From contig JADNRY010000251.1 of the NCBI GenBank assembly GCA_015501585.1, positions 25,895 through 89,894 of the forward strand: a DNA stretch of 64,000 bases. Direction: 5' to 3'. The position numbers and the translations under genes are program-made. The stretch is from Rhodocollybia butyracea (taxonomy: Eukaryota > Basidiomycota > Agaricomycetes > Agaricales > Omphalotaceae). A model generated the notes under the pieces. The model was not told where the DNA came from. It ran no database searches and saw only the letters and a list, made by a program, of their open reading frames with translations. Below, in pieces: positions 33,061-45,020 of the stretch (position 1 is its first letter; every line of letters starts with the position of its first letter).

Positions 33061-34188
33061 GCCCGGGTTTTTTCGCGCGTGAGGTAAGAATGCCGGAACT
33101 CCTCCAAATTCATCAATATATCTGCGCGTTTAGTGAGTAACACTTTCTGTGCAATATCGTCAAAAACGCACCTCTGTTATCACCACCACCAGCAACAAGG
33201 GTCCGTCCTGTTCCGTCCATTTCCTCTGAGGCATAGAGATTGACTTCAAGCGACAGTACCGATTCGCATGGGAAGGGATATGGAAGCAGAGTCTGGGGTT
33301 GTAGTGAAGCGGTTGGAAAATGGATCGGGAGAAAAGGCGGTTGGACTTTGTAGTGGGAGCCGATGACATGCGAAAGAAGACATAAGACTGGAAAGATACG
33401 AAGAGGGAAACCTACCTTGTCAATTACATCCTGCACTCAGAGTTCTAATTTCGCTTCTATCCATTGGCCCATGTTCTATAGATTGGCAGCACACCGAGAA
33501 AGAATCAGTGGAGGTTTAGTCTTCCTGAGATCGGATAATTTGTGGTGTCACTGCAGAGGATATAGGGGGCGCGTCAATGGGGTGAGTCAAAAGGAGGTTT
33601 GGATCGGTGAAACAGGGCACAGACTCATTAGATGTGTAGATATGGATACGGGGCCTGTACGGTACAGGTATGGTAGATATATGATACAAGATCGTCATAG
33701 AAAAGTTTATTCGAGTTATTTAGTTGGATAAGTGTAGGAAGTAGGTAACCTGGTATCCCCGCAACCCCCTTTTTAAGGAACACCGATACCAGGCTCTAAC
33801 GTCTGGTCTGATCGAGAGTCTGAGACCAAAACCTGTTCATTACTTCCAATTTCTCGGAGCCAGGTAACAAGTTCTTGCCTTCAGGTCAGTCTGAATCTCG
33901 GGACTTTACACTCTTCTCTGGTGGGTCATGAGGTCAAGTATGCATCTTCCAAGGTACTTACTATGCAGTGTAAAGGCACGATACAATGGAACTGAATATT
34001 GCTGAAACATGGCTTGCCAGTGACTGTTTCCGTCAGTCAAATTATTGATCAACCAGCATTAAATTGTATGATACTCGTTTGTTCTTGAAGAACAAAGACG
34101 AACTCAAGTTGAGCACCTGGAAACAATCAGTTGTTTGGTCTCCGCAAGACATTGAGGGGGAGGGCTGTCCGTTCCTCCTATCATCTCT

Positions 34189-34300
34189 CCTCTGTTCAGC
34201 CTACTCCTCTCTGTTCAGTTTACTCCTCTTTGTTCAGTCCACTCCTCTTTGTTCAGTCTACTCCTCTTTGTTCAGCCTACTCCTCTTTGTTCAGTCTACC
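34189..34300 (+). repeat. 17-bp tandem repeat unique to copy A
   Basis: About seven copies of TACTCCTCTTTGTTCAG. Copies B (about 46860-46885) and C (about 53300-53325) have a single unit at the same place. Confidence 0.85.
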
Positions 34301-34913
34301 CCTCCTTTCAATCTGCATGCCCACCCCCGCCGATGAAGGAATGCTATATTAGATATGAAGCCCAAGGTCAACCAGGTACCTTGATGCTCTTATGCTTAGT
34401 GTGTCAGACAAGCTGGTCTTGCTTGGGCCTTGCACAGGGGCAAGGGCGATAATAATAGGGGCCAAACAAAGTCCACATGTCCGTTTCATTCATGAGTCTT
34501 ACTATGGTATAGAAAAGTTAAAGTTGATGATCATGGCACATTGGCACCGCTTGTGATAGGAGAAACTCTTTGAAAGGCTGTCTTCAGTATTGTGTCGGCG
34601 ATTCGGAGATCAAACAACACTGACTTGAAATGAGAATTAGACTGCAGTTGATCGCTTCTGCTAAGTTACACTATTGCAGACAGAGTCGCGTAGTGCTCAA
34701 CCTTATCTATCCCCCACTCAGCTAACGTGTAAGGTAGAGATGAACAGTCAGGTTTTCGTAGTACTAATCAGTAAAGGAGGCTTATCACTTCGTATGTATC
34801 AAGCCTGAGAGATAATGATGTTACAGTGTGATAATACGATAGATTTTTGCGGCTGTGTTTCACAGTGCTGTATAGCCTACTCCATCATAACCTGTTCCCA
34901 TGGAATGATCATG

Positions 34914-35034
34914 AACAAACACAGTGTTGTTGACTACAGTCCGGTGTATTGATGAGCAGCTAGAAATATCACGTCTTTTGGATCAATCATACCTCCTATA
35001 GGGCCTTTACACCGGAATAAAAGCAGCTTGTGGA
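34914..35034 (+). promoter_or_regulatory. Conserved promoter of secreted-protein gene A
   Basis: About 120 bases nearly identical in all three copies, including GTTGACTACAGTCCGGTG and GGATCAATCATACCTCC, with a TATA-like GGAATAAAAG at 35014-35023, 112 bases upstream of the start position. Retention while genes decay suggests recent duplication or a functional promoter. Confidence 0.6.
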
Positions 35035-35134
35035 TGGAAATATTCTAGCAGTTCTGCTGGTCAGTCCCCTACTCAAGTACAGCTTTCTGGAAAATCTGTA
35101 TCCATTTCTATCGCCTGTAAAATCCATATCAAAA

Positions 35135-36405
35135 ACGCACTCTGCTCTTCTTCTTCTCGCGCTTATAGTTAGCTCCATACTTTCTGTATGTTCTCCCAGG
35201 CCAATGCCAAACGAAGCAGCCGGATCTTCAGGCCAACCGCAGGGTCCATCAGCGCCGCATCCACCAGCGCTCCCTCGATCTGTAAATCTTTGCTGACTTG
35301 GTAATCACAATATACCTAATTACCACATGTTGCCAGAACAATAGATATGCTGTGACCTTCCTTGATGTCGATGGTCAAGGCAGGAGCCCTACTCGAGAAC
35401 CTCCAGATACACAAAAATCCAGTATCAGTAAGATGATCAACATAGCCTTGAAGACGCCAGGAAATAAGGTGTACTACGAAGGTGTATATGAGCCAGATAC
35501 ACAGAATAACAACATGCGCTATTTCAAATTGATAGGGGGGGGATGTTATCCATGTTTCGGGTGGATGGTACGAGGTCGTGGGTACTTGTTCGCAGATTTA
35601 GTTTTCCTTGTGTGCCTCATATGCCTTGCAAGGTAGTATCCTTAAGACCAGATGGCCGGACGAGGATGAGGTCTTATGTTGGTATTAGCATCGGCGCGCC
35701 AAGCCCAAATCGGTTCGAAGAGGCGGTTCATTCTCATGGGGTCTATCCACAGCAGATGACGGGGAGCCTAAAAATTGAGTGGAATGTACATATGCGGGAC
35801 GCAAACTTAAAGTTCATGGCACAGGTACGTGTTTGCTACTGAATAACTTTACTGTTATATCCAACCTACATATTACAATGCAGCCACCTACCATACAGCC
35901 ACCTACCATACAGCCACCTATCATACAGCCGCCTATCATACAGCCACCTACCATTACATTCCTGACCATCGAAGGACAAACAATATTGGGAGACCACGTC
36001 CATGATCCAGTGGTCGCGAAAGACATAACCGAAGCGATCCAGGAGATCTTCCACATACACTTCCCAGTAACCGTGACATACCAGGGTTCAATGACTCCAC
36101 ATGATCCGCTGGATTATCAGGATCAACGGCTTTATTTCAAGTTTGTCGAAGGGAACTCGGGCTCACAACGCTGTACAACTCAGAACACATGTTTTGGGTG
36201 GACAGGGATAGGTGGTGAGCACTTGCTCTTGAATCTAGTTTTTTTTGTGTTCCTCATACATCCCGGCCCCTTGGCAGCGAACGCAGCGAATGGAGGCCTC
36301 CCGCCTAAACGCAGATATCTGGTAGCTTATCACCCAAACCCGACGCCAGCCCACGGCGAGAACCGGTTCAAACTAGTGGGCACTACGGAAAGGAAAAACA
36401 ATTAA
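35135..36405 (+). pseudogene. Secreted two-module protein, copy A (no ATG, TE-truncated)
   Basis: Exons 35135-35281, 35337-35574, 35637-35824, 35884-36214 and 36278 onward join in one frame. The start position reads ACG where copies B and C read ATG. A Leu-rich signal peptide precedes a Pro-rich spacer. Module 1 has YAVTFLDVDGQ, VYYEGVY, YFKLIGG and CYPCFGW, then a segment with PNRFEE. Module 2 follows a PPTIQ repeat with TFLTIEGQ, VTYQGSM, LYFKFVEGNS and NTCFGWTG. After residue GTG GGC the 6.7-kb transposon begins and translation stops at 36405. I do not recognise the family; the signal peptide suggests export. Confidence 0.7.
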
Positions 36406-37002
36406 TTTGATTGTCTGAGACAATCATTTCTTGAAAAAACAATCATTTAGATGGTTTTTTGCCAAACACTCATTTTGATTGTCTGCTCAAGCCAATCATT
36501 TAGAATGCCCACAATTTAAGACAATCATTTGGATTGCCTACTATTGAGGACAATCAAAATGATTGTCTTGAGCAAGCAATCATTTGGATTGCCTACTACT
36601 ATGCGCAATCAAAATGATTGTCTTGAGCAAACAATCATCTAGAGTGCCCAAATTAAGACAATCATTAGGATTGCCTTGGGCAAACAATCATTCAGAGTGT
36701 CCAAAAATTTGGAGAAGTTTTTCAAGACAATCATTTTGAAAGAAACCATTTTGACTGATGTCAGGCTCAGTAGACTAAAGGTAAATTTTATCTATTCCTT
36801 AGTGAAAATAGGATCTAATGTTGAGAAACAAGCAGTGGGGAAACCTCTATAGACTCTAGAGAGGGGATCTCAAGAGTGCAATGAAAACAGATGGGAAAGA
36901 AGATCAGATAATGAGTAATACAGTAGTACAAGTATATATAGACAAATGGAAGCATATATGAGACAAGCAGAGTGGCCGGACAACCCATTACCCAGCACGC
37001 TT

Positions 37003-37446
37003 TTAATAATTATTGACTTGTTACAACAAGTCCAGAGATTTTACAATTATTTATTGTTAGTAACAACAGATATCAATGACAGGTGGCACATAATTAAATG
37101 TCAATCAAAGATTATCATGTGCATATGGCAGAGTGGTTCTTCCGCTGCCACGATGTGGCTGTTGATCGGGAGGCTAATGGTTCAATCCCGCCTGGTAATG
37201 TTTTATTATTTCTCCGTTTTATTCTCGCGCGAAGCGCGAAATTTAGCGGTTAGGGGTTAGGCATATTTTGATAGCGTAAACGAGGCTTTAGCGTGCCTGC
37301 CGACGACTTCCCGGCTTGGGAAGCGGAGGCAGGCCGAAGTTTACGCGCCTGCGGGATTACAATAGAATAATTATTGCATGGTCTTGTTATAACAATAAAT
37401 AATCATACAATCTAGTCACTTATAATAACAAGTAGATAATTATTAA
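37003..37446. mobile_element. MITE with 63-bp inverted ends carrying tRNA-like DNA
   Basis: Left end TTAATAATTAT.GACTTGTTA and inverse right end TTAATAATTAT.TACTTGTTA remain alignable for about 63 bases. Inside are Pol III box-like sequences (37126-37189), GC-rich palindrome CGCGCGAAGCGCG, TTAGGGG motif (37248-37261) and the block shared with 17787-17892. Confidence 0.7.
37126..37189 (+). other. tRNA-like A box and B box (SINE-like promoter)
   Basis: TGGCAGAGTGG (37126-37136) matches the A box and GGTTCAATCCC (37179-37189) the B box, 42 bases apart. The flanks do not fold into a complete acceptor or T arm, so it is a tRNA-derived remnant. Confidence 0.55.
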
Positions 37447-38048
37447 ATCTGTGTCCTGAGCTCGGTATATTTAGAATCCACTAGGACAGCACTATTGAAC
37501 AGCCATGTTTGTAGAGCATGTGAATGGTACTGGTGAAAGAGGTACAATGAGAGGAAGGGAGGACAACAGGAGAATGAGGGAGTCAGAAAACAGAAATGAA
37601 ACAGAAATGAAAAAATAGGAATACAGAGTATAACAAATAAAACTGAATCCATCTGACTGCTACAGTCCATCTGTGCTCACACTGAGATATAAAAGTGAAA
37701 GAGGACATGATAGGGGCCCTGCAGAAATGTATTTTGAGTGGATAAGGTGGATTGATACATGTTGGCAAGTGATCAAGTGAAGCCAGAATCAAAAGAAATC
37801 AAAATCAAGGAACAAAACATACCGAGAATAAACTGAACCGCTAAAATGGTTACAGCCTTCCCGTGGCCAAACTGAAGAGTGGACTCGACAGAGGACATGC
37901 TGAGGGTCCTGCAAAAATGTATTTTGAGCAAGTAAGGTGTGTTGATGCATGAAACATTGACAAGCGAAGCTGGTTGAATTTGTACTAATGGCTACCAATG
38001 ATTTTTGATGTGCCGAAATTACTGATAGCCATTCCCGGTTTGCTGAAG

Positions 38049-38571
38049 TTATTGTGCGGTCATGTCCAGAGGTGTGGAAAATAGAGGTAAAGAATGAAGA
38101 GGAAAGATGTGAAGTGATAACGTTTCTCGTGTACAATGTGATTTGTAATGTAAGTATATCCAATGTAAAGGGATAAGAGAATACAACTGTTGTTCTAGTC
38201 CATGGCCACTTGGCCTTGATACCACTATCACATCTCCTTCCTCGTGAACATTGCTTAAGCCACGCCCGACTGGAACACACTGAATGAAACCGTCGGAAGG
38301 CAACTGCATAAAGCTACACCATTCTCCTCGCCTAGGTTCCCGGACTTTGACGGTATATCGGTACCTTGGAATGCAGCGAAGTGAAAAATCATTCAAGACA
38401 AACTAAGCTATGTTAATGGAACTTGAATGGAACTTACTGCTCCTCACGATTCATAAACTTGATGGACACTGGGAGTTGTGCATGAGAACTTCTGCCGAAT
38501 GCACGCTTGACTCTAGTGACCTGAGTGATTCTCTTTGTTGCCTCAGAGTGACACGAAGATGTCGAACGACT
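38049..38571 (-). CDS. Hypothetical spliced gene inside the 6.7-kb element
   Basis: Two exons, 38438-38571 and 38049-38364, join in frame across a 73-nt intron (38365-38437; GTAAGT donor, CCAAG acceptor). The joined frame is Arg/Ser-rich and then shows a compact region with YRYTVKVREP, FMQLPSDGFIQCVP and GDVIVVSRPSGHG, suggesting a small beta-rich domain. An upstream exon ending near 38658 has a repeated SSC.SE motif and may belong. No known domain is recognised. It may be the transposon's own protein or a captured gene fragment. Confidence 0.4.
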
Positions 38572-38699
38572 CTATAAGAATAATAGCTACCTGAACTAAG
38601 TAAGCTAATAATAAGTTCATAAGTCAACTAGATAGATATAATAGAAAAGAAGCTTACCCTCAGAGCGACACGAAGATGTGGAATGACTGGGGGCCAAAA

Positions 38700-40498
38700 G
38701 CTGTTGTAGGTATTCGCGCAGTGGGGACTTGGCGCCGTGAGACTCTCACAGCAGATTGAGAATACAAGTGCTCTAAGTATATGCTCTCTTATACTACTTG
38801 GCCTTTGTACCTGACCTTATATACTACAGTATGGTACTCTATGAGGTGTCTGCCGGGTCTGTAAGTATTAGCAAGTAGCTTGGTGTTGAGAACGGACCGC
38901 CGGTCCGACGACGGTTGTTTCGGGCTCAAGTAGCACCACCAGCATGATACCCGCCACCCCGTGCTTTACTATATTTGTTATTGATATACTATTTATATTG
39001 GGTACCGTACTTTTGAATAGAGGGATCGTTTGCGCCCCCCGTTTCCGCGCCCCCTAAAATCCCGTTGATAAGATTATCACTTCTTACTGGGATCAAAGTC
39101 TATCGCTCACACTTGTAAGTATATCAGTATGCTACATCGGAAGACTATCAGTTCCGGATTGACATGACATCATCGTTAGATCAGCTTGAACTACAACAAA
39201 AACAATAAAGTACTATATATATGGAAATCAAGTACCAGAGTAAGTAATGTCACTAATTAGGTTAAGGTCTGAAGCTAAATTAATAGTCCAAAGTGTCCAA
39301 ATCAATAGATATGAAAAGAATAAGCCCAAAGGGAGAGAGATTAAATAATTAAGTCCAAGAGAGGATAGAAACACACGAGAATGAATAAAGGAATACTTAG
39401 GATAAAAGAGGATGTGAAACAATGGGACTCATCAGATAGAGGACGCCGTCCTTTAGTGAGTCCCATTGTCAATAAAGAATTCCAGTCATGATTTTCGGAG
39501 TCTTTCCAGGTAGGTTGAGCAATATTGGATCTCTGGGACTCTGGGTAAGTGAGGTAAGTGAGTTATTTCTACTAATGCTTTGACTCACAAGGGGCTACTA
39601 GACCCGTAACTTGGACCTCCTCAAGGTCACTCCCTTCATCTCCCAAGCCTAATTTTGAATTGTAGATCTGAGACTTGTCTGAGACCATAAGATTATGCAC
39701 AGATGGATCCTGTGCAAATAACAATAATGGAGAACCTCCATGAATAGATAGCCAACCTAATCTGACTGGTAAAAACTGTACCCATATTACAACCGTGACG
39801 GTATTTTACAGACGGGAATATATGTGCCGTGACTGTATGTACGGAGCAAGACGTCCAAATTCTCTGGGACCTAGTGAGATTCACGAGTACCTCTGATTCA
39901 AGGATGGGAAGAGGTACGTGGGGCCTACATTATACATTGATCGGAGATTGGCTTATAATTTGGTATAAATTTCTATGATTCTATCATATGTCGATCTTCT
40001 TGGTACCACTTACTCTGCTTCAACACTGGCCACGGGACACAGATTGTATATTGCGCAACCGTTGAAGGGAACGAAGATACACTCACCGAGGACGAAGCTG
40101 TAAAGATTCTTGAACAAAGTATGAAGGTGTTGTTTTACTGCGACGCGTGAAGTCTGAACAAGGTGTGTCACTTTTTTATTTTGACTTCTTTATTGCTTAT
40201 GTGTATCTGGAAGCATGAACAGCGCACATCACGTTGCGTCATACATCATGTCATTTTGGACTTAGACTGAATGCTACAAGCTGAATGCTACCCGGCTGCG
40301 GCAGCACTCAGGTTCGGGTTTCCCACTTAACAGATTTCGGGTCAGGTCTCCTACTTTTGTTCCTAGTTTTGTATCTTGTTAACTAGTCAAGTAATAACAA
40401 TAGCACGCGGCTGGGAATCTTATCTTTATCGGAAACAATTTTGTTGTTATCAAGAGTTATTGCTGTTTCCCGCTGTTCCCGGCCCTTCTTGCTTATTA
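38700..40498. other. Transposon interior, no gene recognised
   Basis: Mostly AT-rich sequence within the 6.7-kb element. At 39420-39468 CAATGGGACTCA and TGAGTCCCATTG form a perfect 12-bp stem around GGACGCCGTCC. Scattered short frames have no protein character. Confidence 0.4.
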
Positions 40499-40940
40499 GG
40501 GGAGCTCAAAGTTGAACTCGACTCCGGCTCCGATTCCGATTACGGGTCACATCATATGACAAGAAACCAATTTTGCCATCAAGGGGTGGTAACGAGGGTG
40601 TACGTGACAATATGGAAGATGTTCCACACAGGTGTCAGAAAAGAATCTTCAATCGCGTCCAAAGCGCGTCGCGCCCAAATTGATGAAAACACGCGATTTT
40701 GCCGCAGTTTTCCGTGTTTTGAACATACAGATGAATGATTTACAAAATATTATGGCCACAAAGCAACCAAAATTCTTTCAAAATCCTTCTTTTGACCATG
40801 AGAGATTTTACAGCGCTTACTTGAGTGCCGAGCGTCCAAGTGATAAAAATTTGATCGATGTAACCTCACGTAACTTTGTTTTTGGCAGTTTGCTGACAGT
40901 CGGAATCGGAATCGGAGTCGAGTTCAACTTTGAGCTCCCC
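40499..40940. mobile_element. 442-bp MITE
   Basis: Ends GGGGAGCTCAAAGTTGAACT on both sides in inverted orientation, similarity extending about 45 bases with TCCGATTCCGATT repeats. Flanked by TATTA (40494-40498 and 40941-40945). The interior contains an apparent reading frame but no known domain. Confidence 0.8.
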
Positions 40941-41459
40941 TATTATGTCCAACAGGAATTGTACATGGTAAACTCGGAGCATACGGAAAATGCGGGACGA
41001 GCGGAATGATCGGATGAACGGAACGAGATTGACAGATCACATGACTACGTCAGTTGAACTTACCGCAGCACCAACACCACCAACGTACGCCGTTTCCTTA
41101 CCCGTCATAACAACTGCTGGATACATGCAACTTCTGACTTAAATCATTAATTTCTGAGTGTAATGCTCAGCCCTCTCTGCCCCTTGTTCGCCGAGAAGCC
41201 GTTTTCAAGTTTTGAATGTTGCCGTTGCTCTTACTCAAGCGTCTGGTCTCGAGCGTTCTGGGCAATAAGTCTTTCTGAGTATGTCAAAGGTACGCAGTCC
41301 ACCCTATATCCTCTTGTCCATTGCTCACCAATCCCTTTCATTCCCCTGGCACTGGTGAACTCCGCTGGTGGCAGGATTGTCTTGACATAGTGCCAGCCAC
41401 CATCGTGAGGCCACTCAAGTCAGACGCTAGGAATCGTTCTCCCTTTGATCACCGCTCCC

Positions 41460-42370
41460 AGTCCCCTAGCGCAGCACCAAGCCTAGGCATCCTCATGTTC
41501 GTAGTGGCTGCACGCCACTTCCAGTCCCTTAGCTCGACACCCGGCCTAGGAATCACATTTGTAGTGGCATGTTTGTAGCGGGACATTCGTAGCGGGACGT
41601 TCGTAGCAGGATCTTTGTAGCAGGATGTTCGTAGCGCGACGTTTGTAGGGGGACTTTCGTAGTGGAACGTTCTTAGCAGATACGCATGCGGTCCCTTAGC
41701 TCAATCACCCAGCCAGGCATCCTCATATCTGTAGCGGCTGCATGTCCGGTCTGAGCGTCATCGCTCATCACGTTCGTAACAGGTGCGCCCCACTTCCAAT
41801 CCCTTAGCTGAACACTTAGTCTAGGTATCCTCACGTCCATAGCAGAACATTTGTAGTGGAACGTTTGTAGCAGATGTGCGCGCGGTCCCTTAGCTCAACG
41901 GCCGGTCTGGTCGCCATCACTCTTCACGCTCATAGCAGGTGCGTGCCGCCTCTAGTCCCTTATCCTCACATTTGTAACGGATGACATGTGATCCATTAGC
42001 TCAACGGTCGGTCTGGGCGCCATCACTCTTCATGTTCATAGCAGGTGCGTGACGCCTCTAGTCCCTTATCTTCACATTGTAGCGGATGACACGTGATCCC
42101 TTAGCTCAATACCCGGTCTGGGCGCCATCAACGCCTGGCCTAGGCGTCCTCACATTTGTAGTGGATGCATGCGCGGTCTGGGTGGCATCACTCATTGTGT
42201 TTGTAGTGGGTGTGCGCCACTCCTGGTCGCTTAGCTCAACACCCGGCCTAGGTATCTCCACATTCATAGCGGATTGTTCGCAGTCCTCCCTTAGCTCAAC
42301 GCCCAGTCTAGGTGTCATCACTCATCACCTTTGTAGAGTATGTACGTCACGCTTGGTCCCTTCGTTTGCT
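41460..42370 (+). repeat. Minisatellite of about 100 bp with short sub-repeats
   Basis: Degenerate units of CCCTTAGCTCAACACCCGG, CTAGGCATCCTCAC, TTTGTAGCGGATG and GGTCTGGGCGCCATCACTC. Around 41570-41670 a shorter sub-unit GGGACGTTCGTAGC repeats alone. Bases 40941-41459 before it hold no gene. Confidence 0.75.
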
Positions 42371-43112
42371 CTAGTGAACGGTGAGATTTTCTCACACCTC
42401 TAACGAGACCACAACCACTGAACTTGGGAGATAAGTAAGTTTAATTTCTCTCTGGACCTTCTTTTCAGCTAGGTAATTGAGGATAAGTAGTAGTTTATGT
42501 AGTAAATATATTTCTATCTCTATTACTGAACCCTTCAGAAGCCATTGAAAACCATCTAAGTGATGGTGTAAGACACCCCAAATGATTGTCCAAGAGACTT
42601 AGAAAGAGTGTCTGAGGCAGTTCAAATGATTGTTCCAGGCACTCAGAATGATTGATAGACAATCCCAATGATTGTCTGAAGACACTGTGACCCATTACCA
42701 AAAACAATCATTTAGACTGTCCTGAACAGTCAATATGAGTGTTTCATACCATCCTTTGGAGTGTTTTTGACAATCATTTAGATAGCCCAAAACTGTTATA
42801 TAGAGTGGTTCAGACTATCATATTGAAAGGTTAGGACAATCATTGAAAGTAGTTCAGACAACCTTAATGAGTGATTTAGACAATCATTAAGATTGGTTCA
42901 GACAATCAATATAAAGGTATAAGACAATTTTTTTGAGTAAACTGGACAATCAATAAGATTGACTCAAACAATCAATATAAAGGTATAAGACAATGTTTCT
43001 GAGTACACTGGACAATCATTAAGAATGGTTCAGACAATCAATAAGAGTGCAAGACAATCATTTACATTGTGTTTTTGGACAATCAAATTAATTGTTTTTC
43101 CTTCCCGTAGTG

Positions 43113-43230
43113 CATGGGGATATTCCCTCAGGACGGACTCCCGCCCAATGCACCGCATCATAACATGCAAGTTTTGATCACACTGGCCGAGAGATTTGAG
43201 GATCATTTTGTGATCCCCCACCAATTATAG
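43113..43230 (+). pseudogene. Detached 3' end of secreted-protein gene A
   Basis: Right of the transposon, the frame interrupted at 36380 continues without shift to a TAG at 43228-43230. Its end (EDHFVIP) matches the ends of copies B (INHFVIP) and C (IKHFVIP). Together with 35135-36380 it would complete a gene of 374 codons. Confidence 0.8.
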
Positions 43231-44389
43231 GGCAAGGTCATACATGAGTGGTTGTCGCTTGACCAAGCTTGGGTTGATATGGCGGTTATACATACAGTAG
43301 TCAAAGTTTGCCGGATACAATTTATGTATGCTAAGCTAGTGTGAGAATTTTGTTTGAACATCATCAGCAACAAAGCGAGCTGACAGAACGATGCCTCGAG
43401 GTTTACAGACATTGAAAGGGACTCTGGCCGCTCGCGCCAAGTTGCAAAACTTGTAACACCAGTAAATCAATATCCCACGGCACGAGTGAAACAACTTGTT
43501 GATAAATGAACTAATATCATGGTCTTGCAACCCTTCCAAGCACGACGAGCTGGTCTGAATTTCAAATCGGTATTTTAAAAAATTTGTACGAGCAACTTTT
43601 GAAAACTCCTAAGAGATAGTTTGTGGGATCTTGGAACATTGAACGCCTTTAAACTGACAGTGATGTGTGGATCGATCATCAATGTACAGGGTTTGTTCTG
43701 CAAATCTTTCCTTGATCGATTGAGCCAATTTTAAGAGCAAGATAGCTAAAACGCAACTTGAAGTCTTGAGGAATACGCCCAGGAACTCGGGAATTGATGT
43801 CAAAGGAGCCACGAAAACACACAGACAAGAAGAATAATCTGTCAAAGACCCGAACAACAAATCGAGTGGCCAATAATGAATAATTACTAACAAGTATTCA
43901 CACATGTAGCAATACATTCATATTCCAGCGCAACTACTACACAAATCATTGAGCTGGGGGAAGGGATAAGAATGTATCGTACTAAATAGGCGGTAGTAAG
44001 TGGTAGTGGCAGTAGTAGTAACCGGAATCCCTTCCTTTCTTCGAACACTTTCAACACCCAGAACACCCAAAGAACCAAACGAACGAAACATCTTACGCAG
44101 CCGCCGCATACCTTCCGTCACTCCAGCCGGTATACAAACCACATCATAAGATGTGCAACCAGCTCATCCAGCACGTCTAACGTAGTATATACATATAGCA
44201 ACGCATAGGATGTACACCCCGCCTACACTCAACATGGGAAGGCGGGCTCGAGCAGGGTGAGAACGGGGGAGAGTAGTGGTGAGCGTAATAGCACAAACAG
44301 TGAAAAGTGGGTAAGTAGACATTCGAATCGACACCCTCTGTCATAATCTCAACGCCAATCCCCTGCCTTCCCTGCCTGCCACATCCCTC

Positions 44390-45020
44390 TAAACTAGCAA
44401 GGACCACGTCATTCATCTTCTTCAGCCGTGATTCAACGTCCACCCCGGAGGTATGTATAAGTGAGGAGTGTGTTGGTGGGAAGGAAGGGATGCCATGCTC
44501 CGTGGGGTATCGAGGGGCAGAGGCTCCTTCTTGGTCGTCCTTGCCGCTGACCCCGACGCTGGCCCTGAGGCGGATCCTCTTCACTCGTCAACAAGAATAA
44601 CATTCCCTAGCGGCGAAGACGGTGGGGAGAGTCCCAGAGCAGCACCTATGATATCCAAACGCGTGTAGGACAAGCGTTGGGGTATCGGTTTGGGTATCGG
44701 TAAGGAGGTTGGTGATGAGGCGATGAAAAAACGACGAGGACTTAATGCGGACGTTGGGCGCCGTTGGAGTTGGCGAAAGCGGGGTTGGGAAAAGAGATGA
44801 CAAAGGAGGGTGGAAGTAGAAGCCGTTCGTGTCTCTCTTGGTCCCTCCAGCAAAGGCGGACTCTGAGTGAGCCGGATCGTCTTGTCTCTATGCCAACATC
44901 TACAACAACTTCACCCGTACCCGCCCTTGACTGTGCAGCAAATATCCTCACATGCCCACTAAGTGGTTTCCGGGTAGTGCTAGTGGTGCATGAACAGCGA
45001 TATCTCGTCGGAGTCAATTT
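44390..45020 (-). pseudogene. Degenerate copy of the Ser/Pro-rich gene
   Basis: Minus-strand frames carry the same landmarks as the intact frame at 51289-52278 (AAQSRA.TG, SASTLL.HLF, GLSPPSSPLGNVI, SFPPTHSS, LKKMN), but in different frames, with shifts near 44590 and 44850. It is the copy-A counterpart. Confidence 0.65.

Larger units (their letters stand above)
36381..43112. mobile_element. 6.7-kb DNA transposon with CACTACGG termini
   Basis: Left end CACTACGGAAAGGAAAAACA and right end, reverse-complemented, CACTACGGGAAGGAAAAACA; the inverted similarity continues through AATTAATTTGATTGTC. Both ends carry 10-20 AATGATTGTC/GACAATCATT motifs over about 400-550 bases, as in CACTA-type elements. 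It interrupts the last exon of secreted-protein gene A. If termini are read as ACTACGG...CCGTAGT, the flanks show a 2-bp GC duplication; as CACTA...TAGTG, none is visible. No recognisable transposase is inside; the interior holds other elements and one spliced unknown gene. Confidence 0.8.

Noticed and set aside
37126..37189. Functional tRNA gene
   Set aside because: A and B boxes are present, but acceptor and T stems do not pair and it sits inside a MITE.
38700..39000. Full LTR inside the 6.7-kb element
   Set aside because: TGTTGAGAAC-like start noted near 38880, but no matching end, duplication or primer site found.
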